This document shows positions 1 through 8,178 of a stretch of DNA of 13,088 nucleotides, one piece after another (position 1 is the first letter of the stretch; every line of letters starts with the position of its first letter). Under the pieces are notes generated by a model, which ran no database searches, was not told the origin of the DNA, and saw only the letters and a program-made list of their open reading frames with translations. The translations under genes were made by a program, and so were the position numbers. This DNA comes from an uncultured Mycoplasmatota bacterium (GTDB taxonomy: Bacteria > Bacillota_I > Bacilli_A > RF39 > UBA660): the NCBI GenBank assembly GCA_900546745.1, contig URDT01000035.1, positions 1 to 13,088 of the forward strand, in the 5' to 3' direction.

Positions 1-2716
1 GTTTACAAATACCATTTTCACTCTTACAAGTAAGTACTGTACGAATTGCTACCTTTTTAATTCCAGCGCTTATAATTTTATCTGCTAAAGTTTCTGTAAT
101 ATAAGTATTTCTATCTACAATAACTTCTTTTGTTTCTGGATGAATTACTTTCTTATTTGTATACCTACCAATAATACGATCTCTTAATGATTCAATAACA
201 GTTCCATCTGTATTTAAGAAATCTTCAACTACAACACCATCGTCTGTACCACAATCTTCTTCTTTAATAATAATATCTTGTGCAACATCAACTAAACGAC
301 GAGTTAAATATCCAGCATCGGCAGTTTTAAGGGCTGTATCAACGAATCCTTTACGGATACCATGTGTACCTAAGAAGAATTCAGAAACTCTTACACCCTC
401 TAAGAAGGAAGATGTAATTGGAATTTCTACTGTACCACCATCTGGTTTTGCCATAAGTCCACGCATACCAGCCATTTGGTTGTAACTTCCCATATCTCCA
501 CGGGCACCAGAATCAATCATAATAGAAATTGGATTATCACTATTTGATTTAATAATTTCTGTAAGTTCTTCGGCAATCTTATTCTTGGCGCTACTCCATG
601 TAGAAATAACATTTTCATATCTTTCACGTTCTGTAATAACACCACGTCTATATTGCTTATTAATTTGAGCAACACGGTCTTCGGCATCTTTTAAGATTTC
701 AGCTTTATCATTCGATGGAATAATATCACTAATACCAATTGAAATACCTGATAATGTAGATTCTTTAAATCCCAAATCTTTCATTTTATCAAGCATAATA
801 GATGTTTCTGTTGTTTGATAACGCTTATAAATTTGCGCAATTAATTTCTTTAAAACACCCTTTCCAAATGGTTTTACTAATTCCATTTCAGAAATTGCTT
901 TTTTAATATCAGTTCCTTTACTCAAGAAATATTTATTAGGAGTAATTCCTTCCATATTTTCTTTTGTACCTTCATTGATATATTGGAAAGTATCAGGGAA
1001 AATTTCATTGAATTTTAATTTACCAACTGTAGTAACTAAATATTTATCACTTTGTTCTTCTGTAAATAATTTATGTTTAAATCCACGTACAGGAATTGCA
1101 ATTCTTGTATGTTGAGAGATTTCTCTTCGTTCAAAAGACATTAAAGCTTCATCTGGATCTTTGAAGACACGACCTTCTCCTTTTTCACCAGCTTTTTCAA
1201 TTGTAATGTAATAGTTACCTAAAATCATATCTTGTCCTGGTGTAACGATTGGGTTACCATCAGAAGGTTTCAAGATATTATTAGCGCCTAACATTAAAAT
1301 TCTAGCTTCTGCTTGTGCTTCTTCACTAATTGGAACATGGACAGCCATTTGATCTCCATCGAAGTCAGCATTAAATGCAGCACATACAAGTGGATGAAGT
1401 CGAATTGCTCTACCACTAATTAATTTTGGTTCAAATGCTTGAATACCTAATCTATGTAGTGTTGGAGCACGGTTTAACATAACTGGATGTTCTTTAATCT
1501 TTTCTTCTACAATATCCCATACTCTTGGATCTTGGTTTTCAATCATACGTTTTGCTGCTTTAATATTAGAAGCAATTTCTTTACTAACCAAACCATTTAT
1601 AATATATGGTTTAAATAATTCAAGAGCCATTTCTTTTGGAATACCACATTGATACATTTTAAGACTTGGACCTACAACAATAACGGAACGTCCGGAGTAG
1701 TCAACACGTTTTCCAAGTAAGTTTTGACGGAAACGACCTTGTTTACCTTTTAACATACTAGATAAAGATTTTAATGGTCTGTTTCCAGCACCTGTAATAT
1801 TTCTTCCACGTCTACCATTATCAAATAAGGCATCTACTGCTTCTTGAAGCATACGTTTTTCATTTTGAATAATAATAGATGGGGCACCTAATTCCATTAA
1901 TTTTTTAAGACGATTGTTACGGTTAATGACACGTCTATATAAATCATTTAAGTCAGATGTAGCAAATCTACCACCATCCAATTGAATCATTGGACGAAGT
2001 TCTGGAGGAATAACTGGAAGTGCATCCAAAATCATCCATTCAGGACGGTTTCCTGATTCTTGGAAGGCATCTAATACATCCAAACGTTTAATTAAACGAA
2101 CACGTTTTTGACTTGTTGAATCTTTAATTTCTTCAATTTCTTTTGTAATTTCTTCAATTTCATGTTCTAAGTCAACTTGACATAAAAGTTCTTTAATTGC
2201 TTCAGCACCCATACCAACACGGAATGTATTTCCATATTTTTCGTAATAAGCGCGATACTCTTTATCAGAAATTGTTTGTTTTTTTTCTAAAGGAGTTTCT
2301 CCTGGATCTAACACTACATAAGATACAAAATATAATACTTCCTCTAGTTCTCTTGGTGACATATCAAGTACTAATCCCATACGAGAAGGAATTCCCTTGA
2401 AGAACCAAATGTGAGACACTGGAGTAGCAAGTTCAATGTGTCCCATACGTTCACGACGTACTTTACTTCTTGTAACTTCTACCCCACAACGATCACAAAC
2501 AATATTTTTATAACGAAGTCTCTTATATTTACCACAAGAGCATTCAAAATCTTTTGTTGGTCCAAATATTTTTTCGCAGAAAAGACCATCACGTTCTGGT
2601 TTCAACGTACGATAATTAATTGTTTCTGCTTTTTTTACTTCTCCATGTGACCACGCACGAATTTTTTCAGGAGAGGCAATTGATATTCTTAATCCTTCAA
2701 TGTTATTAACGTCCAT
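1..2716 (-). CDS. rpoC: DNA-directed RNA polymerase subunit beta' (3' end beyond the left edge)
   Basis: This is the largest catalytic subunit of RNA polymerase. The window holds about 905 codons, roughly three quarters of a typical 1200-residue Bacillota RpoC. The ATG at 2716 shares its A with the TAA of rpoB (TAATG), which points to translational coupling; only a weak GAAGGGG stretch precedes it. The N-terminal zinc site is visible as C59/C61 and C74/C77 (CSCG and CDRCG). The active-site Mg-binding motif NADFDGD is at residues 449-455 (bases 1352-1372), followed by QMAVHVP. The second zinc site is split by the edge: C822 (DCGTDDG), C897 and C904 (CKSENGICK) are present and the last cysteine would lie just outside. 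The frame is open throughout the parts checked and no inserted domain was noticed. It assembles with RpoB, alpha and sigma in the cytoplasm. The identification is secure. Confidence 0.98.
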   Translation of the reverse strand, partial: MDVNNIEGLRISIASPEKIRAWSHGEVKKAETINYRTLKPERDGLFCEKIFGPTKDFECSCGKYKRLRYKNIVCDRCGVEVTRSKVRRERMGHIELATPVSHIWFFKGIPSRMGLVLDMSPRELEEVLYFVSYVVLDPGETPLEKKQTISDKEYRAYYEKYGNTFRVGMGAEAIKELLCQVDLEHEIEEITKEIEEIKDSTSQKRVRLIKRLDVLDAFQESGNRPEWMILDALPVIPPELRPMIQLDGGRFATSDLNDLYRRVINRNNRLKKLMELGAPSIIIQNEKRMLQEAVDALFDNGRRGRNITGAGNRPLKSLSSMLKGKQGRFRQNLLGKRVDYSGRSVIVVGPSLKMYQCGIPKEMALELFKPYIINGLVSKEIASNIKAAKRMIENQDPRVWDIVEEKIKEHPVMLNRAPTLHRLGIQAFEPKLISGRAIRLHPLVCAAFNADFDGDQMAVHVPISEEAQAEARILMLGANNILKPSDGNPIVTPGQDMILGNYYITIEKAGEKGEGRVFKDPDEALMSFERREISQHTRIAIPVRGFKHKLFTEEQSDKYLVTTVGKLKFNEIFPDTFQYINEGTKENMEGITPNKYFLSKGTDIKKAISEMELVKPFGKGVLKKLIAQIYKRYQTTETSIMLDKMKDLGFKESTLSGISIGISDIIPSNDKAEILKDAEDRVAQINKQYRRGVITERERYENVISTWSSAKNKIAEELTEIIKSNSDNPISIMIDSGARGDMGSYNQMAGMRGLMAKPDGGTVEIPITSSFLEGVRVSEFFLGTHGIRKGFVDTALKTADAGYLTRRLVDVAQDIIIKEEDCGTDDGVVVEDFLNTDGTVIESLRDRIIGRYTNKKVIHPETKEVIVDRNTYITETLADKIISAGIKKVAIRTVLTCKSENGICK

Positions 2717-5700
2717 TAATCTTCAGCCCCTTCCATTGCTTCCAATTCTTCAATTGGTGCATCATCAATACTATCTAAATCATTATCAAAGTCGTCTTCT
2801 TCAGTATAATCAGAATCTGGTTCATTTGGTTCTTCTGGAATATCAGAATCTACTTCATCTGTATTTAAATAGCTATCATCTTCTGCTGCTTCAATTTCTT
2901 TAAAGTCTACAAATTTTCCTTCTGGATTTAATACTGTAATATCAAGTCCTAAAGCTTGGAATTCTTTAATTAAAACTCTAAAGCTTTCTGGAACTCCAGA
3001 TTTTGGAAGTGGTGTTCCTTTTACTAAGGCTTCATAAACTTTAACACGTCCTACAACATCGTCAGATTTTGTAGTTATCATTTCTTGTAATACATGAGCA
3101 GCACCATAAGCATAAAGTGCCCAAACTTCCATTTCTCCAAATCTTTGTCCACCAAATTGTGCTTTACCACCTAATGGTTGTTGTGTAACTAAAGAGTATG
3201 GACCAGTTGATCTAGCATGTAATTTGTCATCTACCATGTGGTGTAATTTAATGAAATACATAACACCAACACTAATACGGTTATCAAATTTTTCACCAGT
3301 ACGACCATCATATAATTCAGTCTTACCATCTTCATCACAACCAGCTTCTTTTAAGGCATCTACAATTTCAGGAACTGTAGCACCATCAAATACTGGAGTA
3401 GCCATATAAACGCCTAATTCTTTAGCTGCCATACCTAAATGCATTTCAAGAATTTGTCCTAAGTTCATACGAGATGGAACTCCTAGTGGGTTTAATAAGA
3501 TATCAATAGGTTCTCCGTTTGGTAAATAAGGCATATCTTCTTCTGGTAAAATTAAAGAAACAACACCTTTATTACCATGACGTCCTGCCATTTTATCTCC
3601 GACAGTAATTTTACGTTTTTGAGCAATATATACACGAACAATTTTAGATACTCCTGCTGGTAATTCATCAGAATCTTCTTTTGTAAATACTTTTACATCA
3701 TGAACAATTCCTGCTCCACCATTTGGAACTCTTAAAGAAGTATCTCTTACTTCACGAGTCTTTTCTCCAAAAATTGCATGTAATAATTTTTCTTCACTTG
3801 TAAGTTCAGCCATTCCTTTTGGAGTAACTTTACCAACTAAAATGTCATCTGGTTTTACTTCAGTACCAATTCTTACAATACCATTTTCATCTAAGTTTTT
3901 ACGAGTTTCTTCACTAATATTAGGAATATCTCTTGTGAACTCTTCAGGTCCTAGTTTTGTATCACGGCACTCAATTTGATAATCTTCAATATGAATTGAA
4001 GTATAAACATCATCTTTTACTAATCTTTCATTTAAGATAACAGCATCTTCATAGTTATAACCATTAAAGTTCATGAAGGCTACTGTAACATTTTTACCTA
4101 AAGCCATTTCACCATGATCTGTAGATGGACCATCGGCAATTACTTGACCTTTTTTAACTTCATCATTTTTACGAACAATAGGTACTTGATGGTAACATGT
4201 ACCAGCATTACTTCTTTCAAAACCATTTAAATAATAAGTATCCATACCACCTAATGTTTTAATGATGATTTTTTTAGAATCTACATAATGAACAATACCA
4301 TCAGCATTTGATATTACAACAGCACCACTATCTTTTGCAGCAATACCTTCTACACCTGTTCCAACAAGTGGAGCTTCTACTTTTAAAAGTGGAATTGCTT
4401 GACGTTGCATGTTGGCACCCATTAATGCTCTTTTACCATCATCGTGTTCAAGGAATGGAATACCTTGTGTTGCGATTGATACAACTTGTTGTGGAGAAAC
4501 GTCCATATAATCTACTTTTTCTGCTTCCACAATTAAGTTATCGCCACGATATCTTACTGGAACTGTAGCATCAATAATTTCGTCATTTTCAATTTTAACA
4601 GCTGCTTGAGAAATATAGTAATCTAATTCTTCATCTGCTGTCATATAAACAATTTCATCTGTTAATTTTTTATTATTAACTTTACGATATGGAGTCATAA
4701 TAAATCCATAATCGTCTACTCTAGCATAGCTTGCTAAGCAAGTGATAAGTCCAATGTTAGGTCCTTCTGGAGATTCAACGGGACAAAGTCTACCATAATG
4801 AGATGGGTTAACATCACGAACGTCCATTCCAGCTCTATCTCTTGATAAACCACCAGGTCCTAAAGAAGAAAGTCTTCTCTTATTAGAAAGTTCTGCTACA
4901 GGGTTTGTTTGATCCATGAATTGAGAAAGTTGGCTACTACCAAAGAATTCTTTAATAGAAGCTGTAAGTGGTCTTATGTTAATTAGTGATTTTGGAGTAA
5001 CTTCAGTAACTTCCTGTGTACTCATACGATCTCTAATTACTCTTTCAATTCTAGAAATACCAATTCTAAATTGATTTTGTAATAATTCACCAACTTGACG
5101 AACACGTCTATTTGATAAATGATCTATTTCATCAAATTCACCAATTCCATCTAATAAGTTTAAATAATAAGAAACAGAAGCATAAATATCAGATATTGTA
5201 AGTCTTTTAGCATCAATGCTAGAATCATTACCAATAATTTTAACAACCTTAGTAGGATCTAATTTAGAATAAACTTTAATAATTTGAACTTTATTGTAAG
5301 TATCTAATTCTTCATTAATTAAAGCTTCTTTTACACCATAACCATCGTTAAAGATAGGTTTTAATGTTTCTAATACTTCTTTTGTAACTACTGTATCTTT
5401 TGCTACTACTACTTCATTATTTACTTTGATATCTTCTGCTAAAGTACATCCTAATAAACGATCAATTACATTTAATTTACGATTAAATTTATAACGACCT
5501 ACTCTAGATAAATCATAATGGAAAGAATCAAAGAATCTAGAGATTAATTGATTTTTCGCACTATCTAAAGTAGAAGGTTCACCTGGTCTTAATTTAGAAT
5601 GAATATCAATTAAAGATTCATCTGTATTCTTATTAGAATCTTTTGCAATAGTATTATCTAAATATTCATTTTCACCAAATAAATCATAAATATCTTCATC

Positions 5701-6309
5701 ACTAGAAAGTCCGATTGCTCTAAGTAATGTTGTAACAGGAACTTTTCTAGTACGGTCGATACGAACATAGATCACATTTCTAGCATCTAATTCATATTCT
5801 AACCAAGTACCACGGTTTGGTATAATTTGACTAGTTACTACATTTCTACCATTTTTATCAATTTCATTTCCATAGTAAACAGAAGGAGAACGTACTAATT
5901 GAGAGACAATAACTCTCTCTGCTCCATTGATAATAAAGGTTCCACTATCTGTCATGATAGGCATGTCACCAAGATAAATTTCTTGTTCTTTTACTTCACC
6001 TGTTTCATGATTAAAAAGTCTAGCTTGAACTTTTAATGGTGCAGCATAAGTGGAATATCTTTCTTTACAATCTTTGATAGAATATCTTGGTTTATCAAAA
6101 AAATATTCACCAAACTCAAGAGATAAATTTCCAGTAAAACTTTCTACAGGAAAAATATCCTCAAAAACTTCAGGAATTCCTTTTGTTAAAAAATTATCAT
6201 AAGATTTTTTTTGAATTTCTAACAAATTTCCTAATTCAATAGCATTTTTTGTTTTTGCATAATTTCTTCTTTCACGATAATCGCTAAATTTTTTAATTGT
6301 GTAAGCCAC
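2716..6309 (-). CDS. rpoB: DNA-directed RNA polymerase subunit beta
   Basis: This 1197-residue subunit has the usual Bacillota length. The start is GTG at 6309, preceded at good spacing by AGGGGTG. Conserved beta motifs are present: the rifampicin-pocket cluster around residues 457-483 (GSSQLSQFMDQ, then NKRRLSSLGPGG), PVESPEGPNIGLI after it, and GDKMAGRHGNKG at residues 904-914 near the catalytic centre. Residue 476 (bases 4882-4884, AAT) is Asn where E. coli has H526 and most bacteria have His. The following KRR and the Ser equivalent to S531 are kept. The last ~56 residues are a low-complexity acidic tail (about 27 Asp/Glu); tails of this kind occur in other Bacillota RpoB proteins. The stop codon overlaps the rpoC start by one base. 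A promoter with a TG-extended -10 lies in the 155-bp upstream gap, so rpoBC can be transcribed independently of the ribosomal genes. Confidence 0.98.
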   Translation of the reverse strand: MAYTIKKFSDYRERRNYAKTKNAIELGNLLEIQKKSYDNFLTKGIPEVFEDIFPVESFTGNLSLEFGEYFFDKPRYSIKDCKERYSTYAAPLKVQARLFNHETGEVKEQEIYLGDMPIMTDSGTFIINGAERVIVSQLVRSPSVYYGNEIDKNGRNVVTSQIIPNRGTWLEYELDARNVIYVRIDRTRKVPVTTLLRAIGLSSDEDIYDLFGENEYLDNTIAKDSNKNTDESLIDIHSKLRPGEPSTLDSAKNQLISRFFDSFHYDLSRVGRYKFNRKLNVIDRLLGCTLAEDIKVNNEVVVAKDTVVTKEVLETLKPIFNDGYGVKEALINEELDTYNKVQIIKVYSKLDPTKVVKIIGNDSSIDAKRLTISDIYASVSYYLNLLDGIGEFDEIDHLSNRRVRQVGELLQNQFRIGISRIERVIRDRMSTQEVTEVTPKSLINIRPLTASIKEFFGSSQLSQFMDQTNPVAELSNKRRLSSLGPGGLSRDRAGMDVRDVNPSHYGRLCPVESPEGPNIGLITCLASYARVDDYGFIMTPYRKVNNKKLTDEIVYMTADEELDYYISQAAVKIENDEIIDATVPVRYRGDNLIVEAEKVDYMDVSPQQVVSIATQGIPFLEHDDGKRALMGANMQRQAIPLLKVEAPLVGTGVEGIAAKDSGAVVISNADGIVHYVDSKKIIIKTLGGMDTYYLNGFERSNAGTCYHQVPIVRKNDEVKKGQVIADGPSTDHGEMALGKNVTVAFMNFNGYNYEDAVILNERLVKDDVYTSIHIEDYQIECRDTKLGPEEFTRDIPNISEETRKNLDENGIVRIGTEVKPDDILVGKVTPKGMAELTSEEKLLHAIFGEKTREVRDTSLRVPNGGAGIVHDVKVFTKEDSDELPAGVSKIVRVYIAQKRKITVGDKMAGRHGNKGVVSLILPEEDMPYLPNGEPIDILLNPLGVPSRMNLGQILEMHLGMAAKELGVYMATPVFDGATVPEIVDALKEAGCDEDGKTELYDGRTGEKFDNRISVGVMYFIKLHHMVDDKLHARSTGPYSLVTQQPLGGKAQFGGQRFGEMEVWALYAYGAAHVLQEMITTKSDDVVGRVKVYEALVKGTPLPKSGVPESFRVLIKEFQALGLDITVLNPEGKFVDFKEIEAAEDDSYLNTDEVDSDIPEEPNEPDSDYTEEDDFDNDLDSIDDAPIEELEAMEGAED
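4882..4884 (-). other. rpoB: RpoB Asn at the E. coli H526 (rifampicin-pocket) position
   Basis: The codon AAT encodes Asn 476 in the local context ELSNKRRLSSL, where E. coli RpoB reads EITHKRRISAL. The His-to-Asn change at this position is a known rifampicin-resistance substitution and has been reported as a natural state in Spiroplasma and related Mollicutes. The alignment is unambiguous because both flanks are conserved. Confidence 0.85.
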
Positions 6310-6377
6310 TGTTTCACCCCTATGTACTAAATTTTAAAAGAACATAACTCAAATTAAAGTGTATGTGTCAATTTATA

Positions 6378-6406
6378 ATTCTATCAAAGTTAGTTCAATA
6401 AGTCAA
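6378..6406 (-). promoter_or_regulatory. Predicted sigma-A promoter of rpoB-rpoC
   Basis: On the minus strand, TTGACT (6401-6406) and TAGAAT (6378-6383) are separated by exactly 17 bases. Each differs from consensus at one position, and a TG sits one base upstream of the -10 (extended -10). The start site would be near 6371, giving an mRNA leader of about 60 bases before the rpoB GTG. It lies in the gap after ybxB and immediately downstream of a 26-bp palindrome. It was read by eye only. Confidence 0.7.
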
Positions 6407-6412
6407 TAAATC

Positions 6413-6438
6413 TATAAAATTTGTTAACCAATTTTATA
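6413..6438. repeat. 26-bp near-perfect palindrome upstream of the rpoB promoter
   Basis: The arms pair at 12 of 13 positions around the centre GTTAAC; the only mismatch is between 6422 and 6429. It ends seven bases before the -35 of the predicted rpoB promoter and starts 27 bases after the ybxB stop. In RNA it would form a very AT-rich hairpin followed by a broken U-rich stretch. It could therefore be a weak terminator for ybxB or a DNA-level operator for a dimeric regulator. The sequence alone does not decide. Confidence 0.6.
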
Positions 6439-6464
6439 ATTTGATAAGATATTACATTTATTTT

Positions 6465-7058
6465 CTAATTTTTTGTTTTTAGGCATTGAATAATATAAAA
6501 ACCTTTTTTCTTATTTTTGATTTCTACAGAATATTCTTTTTCTAAATCTTTTACTAATGATTTCGCACCTTGGTCTTTATTTACTACAATCCAAAGTTCT
6601 CCGTTTTCTTTTAGATGTTCCTTTGCTTCAAATAAGATTTTATATAGAATTTCTTTTCCTACTCTAATAGGGGGATTAGAAATAATATAATCAAATTGTT
6701 CTGTTACCTTTTCATAAATATTGCTTTCGTAAATATTGACATTCACATGATTCAGACTAACATTCTTTCTTGCCAATCCCAAGACTCTTCTGTTTATATC
6801 AATCATATGAACCTCGCTATTTGTTGTTTTAGCGATGTAGATACCAATTGGACCGTATCCACAACCAAAATCTAAAACCTTTCCGCTAATTTTTGAAGTA
6901 TCTAGTGTTTCTAAAAGTGTTCTAGTGCCAAAATCTAATCCATTTTTTGAAAAAACACCATAATCTGTTAAAAAAGAAAAATTAATATTATTAATTTTGA
7001 CTAAAATCTGTCTTTCTTTGCTTTTTAAAGTATCATCATTTTCAAAATAATGTGCCAT
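6465..7058 (-). CDS. ybxB: Class I SAM-dependent methyltransferase, YbxB/RsmC-like
   Basis: This 197-residue cytoplasmic protein is likely an rRNA (guanine-N2) methyltransferase of the RsmC/COG2813 type, using S-adenosylmethionine. Motif I is VLDFGCGYGPIG (residues 61-72), the ribose-binding acidic loop is MIDINRR (85-91), and the catalytic motif is NPP (128-130, in IISNPPIRVG), which fits N-methylation of a base amino group. The length matches single-domain B. subtilis YbxB (about 200) rather than the two-domain RsmC of Proteobacteria. Its place between rplL and rpoB is the same as in Bacillus. The start ATG at 7058 has GTGAGG a few bases upstream, a moderate ribosome-binding site. It is probably reached by read-through past the hairpin after rplL. 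The exact target nucleotide cannot be read from the sequence. Confidence 0.9.
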   Translation of the reverse strand: MAHYFENDDTLKSKERQILVKINNINFSFLTDYGVFSKNGLDFGTRTLLETLDTSKISGKVLDFGCGYGPIGIYIAKTTNSEVHMIDINRRVLGLARKNVSLNHVNVNIYESNIYEKVTEQFDYIISNPPIRVGKEILYKILFEAKEHLKENGELWIVVNKDQGAKSLVKDLEKEYSVEIKNKKKGFYIIQCLKTKN

Positions 7059-7085
7059 AATTCCTCACTTTTATAATACGACGAA

Positions 7086-7107
7086 AGCCCATACTCAAGT
7101 ATAGGCT
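7086..7107 (-). terminator. Hairpin after rplL, probable leaky terminator or attenuator
   Basis: A 9-bp stem (AGCCUAUAC with GUAUGGGCU, one G-U pair) closes on a UUGA loop, 19 bases after the rplL stop. The 3' side is followed only by UUUCGUCG, a poor U-tract, so complete termination is unlikely. A partial stop here would yield more rplJL than rpoBC transcript, as is usual in this cluster. Confidence 0.55.
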
Positions 7108-7125
7108 AAAAATCGTATCAATTTA

Positions 7126-7494
7126 CTATTTAAGTTCGATAGTAGCTCCAGCTTCTTCGAATTTTGCTTTTAATTCGTTAGCTTCATCAGTAGATACATT
7201 TTCTTTAACATTTCCACCGTTATCAGCGATTTCTTTAGCTTCTTTTAATCCTAATCCAGTGATTTCTCTAACTAATTTGATAACAGCGATTTTGTTAGCA
7301 CCAGCACTAGCTAATACAACATTAACTGTACTTGGTCCTTCTTCAGCAACAGCGCCAGCAACTGGAGCAGCAACTGCTACAGCACTTGGATCTACACCAA
7401 ATTCTTCTTTCATCATATCTACTAATTCTTTAAGTTCTAATAAAGTTTTTTCTTTTAAAGCTTCAATAATTTCTTTATTTTCTAATTTTGCCAT
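7126..7494 (-). CDS. rplL: 50S ribosomal protein L7/L12
   Basis: This is the multimeric stalk protein that recruits translational GTPases to the large subunit. It has 122 residues, the normal length. It has an N-terminal dimerisation helix region (residues 1-35, MAKLENKEIIEALKEKT), an Ala/Val-rich hinge (about 37-50), and the globular C-terminal domain with SAGANKIAVIKLVREITGLG and GLKEAKEIAD. It is 15 bases downstream of rplJ, with a strong AGGAGG before the ATG, consistent with the higher synthesis needed for several copies per ribosome. The stop is TAG and a hairpin follows. Confidence 0.97.
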   Translation of the reverse strand: MAKLENKEIIEALKEKTLLELKELVDMMKEEFGVDPSAVAVAAPVAGAVAEEGPSTVNVVLASAGANKIAVIKLVREITGLGLKEAKEIADNGGNVKENVSTDEANELKAKFEEAGATIELK

Positions 7495-7509
7495 TTAAAA
7501 TCCCTCCTC

Positions 7510-8007
7510 TTAATTATTTTCTTCTAGATTTTTAGCATGTAAATCTAGACAAATAGCAAAGTTTTTAGCATGTTCAAGTAATCCACCAGCAAACATTGTA
7601 AGTAATCCTTCTCTTGATGGAATAGAAGCAAGCTCTGCTAACATATTTTGATCAGCAATTTCACCATCAACAACTCCAACTTTAAGTTCTAAAGCTTTAT
7701 GTGTTTTAGCAAAATCACTTAATGTTTTAATTGGTGCCACTGCATCAGTACCAAAAGCAATTGCTTTAGGACCATTTAAGTGTTCATCAATATTAATATT
7801 TAATGAATCTAAAGCTCTTTTTGTTAATGTGTTTTTATAAACTTTAAATTCTGAACCAGATTCTCTTAATTTTCTTCTTAATTCATTTGTTTCAGTAACT
7901 GTTAAGCCACGATATTCAAATAAAACATAAGTAGAAGCATTTTTCATTTTTTCTGCTATTTCATTAACAACTGATTCTTTCTTTTCAATTATTTTTTGGT
8001 TTGCCAT
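7510..8007 (-). CDS. rplJ: 50S ribosomal protein L10
   Basis: L10 anchors L7/L12 dimers to 23S rRNA at the GTPase-associated centre. It has 165 residues, the usual size. The family region ASTYVLFEYRGLTV and LRRKLRESGSEFKVYKNTL lies in the N-terminal RNA-binding domain, and the C-terminal helix that carries L7/L12 follows SREGLLTMFAGGLLEH. The ATG has GGAGGTG directly upstream. The gene is preceded by a long structured leader with its own promoter and an attenuator hairpin, as expected for autogenous control by the L10-L7/L12 complex. It is co-transcribed with rplL. Confidence 0.97.
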   Translation of the reverse strand: MANQKIIEKKESVVNEIAEKMKNASTYVLFEYRGLTVTETNELRRKLRESGSEFKVYKNTLTKRALDSLNINIDEHLNGPKAIAFGTDAVAPIKTLSDFAKTHKALELKVGVVDGEIADQNMLAELASIPSREGLLTMFAGGLLEHAKNFAICLDLHAKNLEENN

Positions 8008-8016
8008 TTTAGCACC

Positions 8017-8143
8017 TCCTTCAATAATCCGTAAAAGCCCTCACTGAATACAGTAAGGGCCGAAAGACTTAAAAATTCTAAGTTCCTCGGTAGGAAATTA
8101 AGCTCTTCGCTCCTACTGTCTACGGTACATATTTTTCAAACAC
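8017..8143 (-). promoter_or_regulatory. L10-type ribosomal protein leader RNA of rplJ-rplL
   Basis: The transcript from about 8143 contains three ordered helices. The first is GUAGGA pairing with UCCUAC around a long internal loop containing GAGCGAAGAGC. The second is a long CCGAGG...UUUCGG arm of about 14 pairs with one mismatch. The third is the terminator hairpin at 8033-8060. This arrangement in front of rplJ matches the L10 leader family (Rfam L10_leader), in which the L10-L7/L12 complex binds the upstream kinked helix and represses its own operon. Position and helix order support the call; the exact protein-contact bases are inferred. Confidence 0.8.
8033..8060 (-). terminator. Attenuator (intrinsic terminator) in the rplJ leader
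   Basis: A 10-bp stem (GCCCUUACUG with CAGUGAGGGC, one G-U pair) has a UAUU loop and is followed by UUUUAC. It lies 14 bases upstream of the rplJ Shine-Dalgarno, so it can stop transcription before the coding region. The leader arm just upstream could compete with it, which is the expected attenuation logic. Confidence 0.75.
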
Positions 8144-8149
8144 AAATTG

Positions 8150-8178
8150 ATTATAACATATTTGATATTACATGTCAA
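8150..8178 (-). promoter_or_regulatory. Perfect-consensus sigma-A promoter of rplJ-rplL
   Basis: On the minus strand, TTGACA (8173-8178) and TATAAT (8150-8155) are separated by 17 bases. A TG one base upstream of the -10 makes it an extended -10 as well. Both hexamers match consensus completely. The -35 lies within the last rplA codons (Phe-Asp-Met, TTT GAC ATG), so the promoter overlaps the end of that gene. The predicted start is near 8143. Confidence 0.85.

Noticed and set aside
2716..6309. Plus-strand open frames opposite rpoB (for example 3224-3409 and 4308-4568)
   Set aside because: They mirror conserved rpoB codons, have no convincing ribosome-binding site and no recognisable product.
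6366..6371. Second TTGACA in the rpoB leader
   Set aside because: No acceptable -10 at 16-18 bases; only TATGTT at 19. The upstream TTGACT/TAGAAT pair is better.
7070..7098. Promoter TTGAGT-17-TATAAA just before ybxB
   Set aside because: Transcription would start about five bases before the ATG, removing the Shine-Dalgarno, and the -35 lies in the rplL hairpin.
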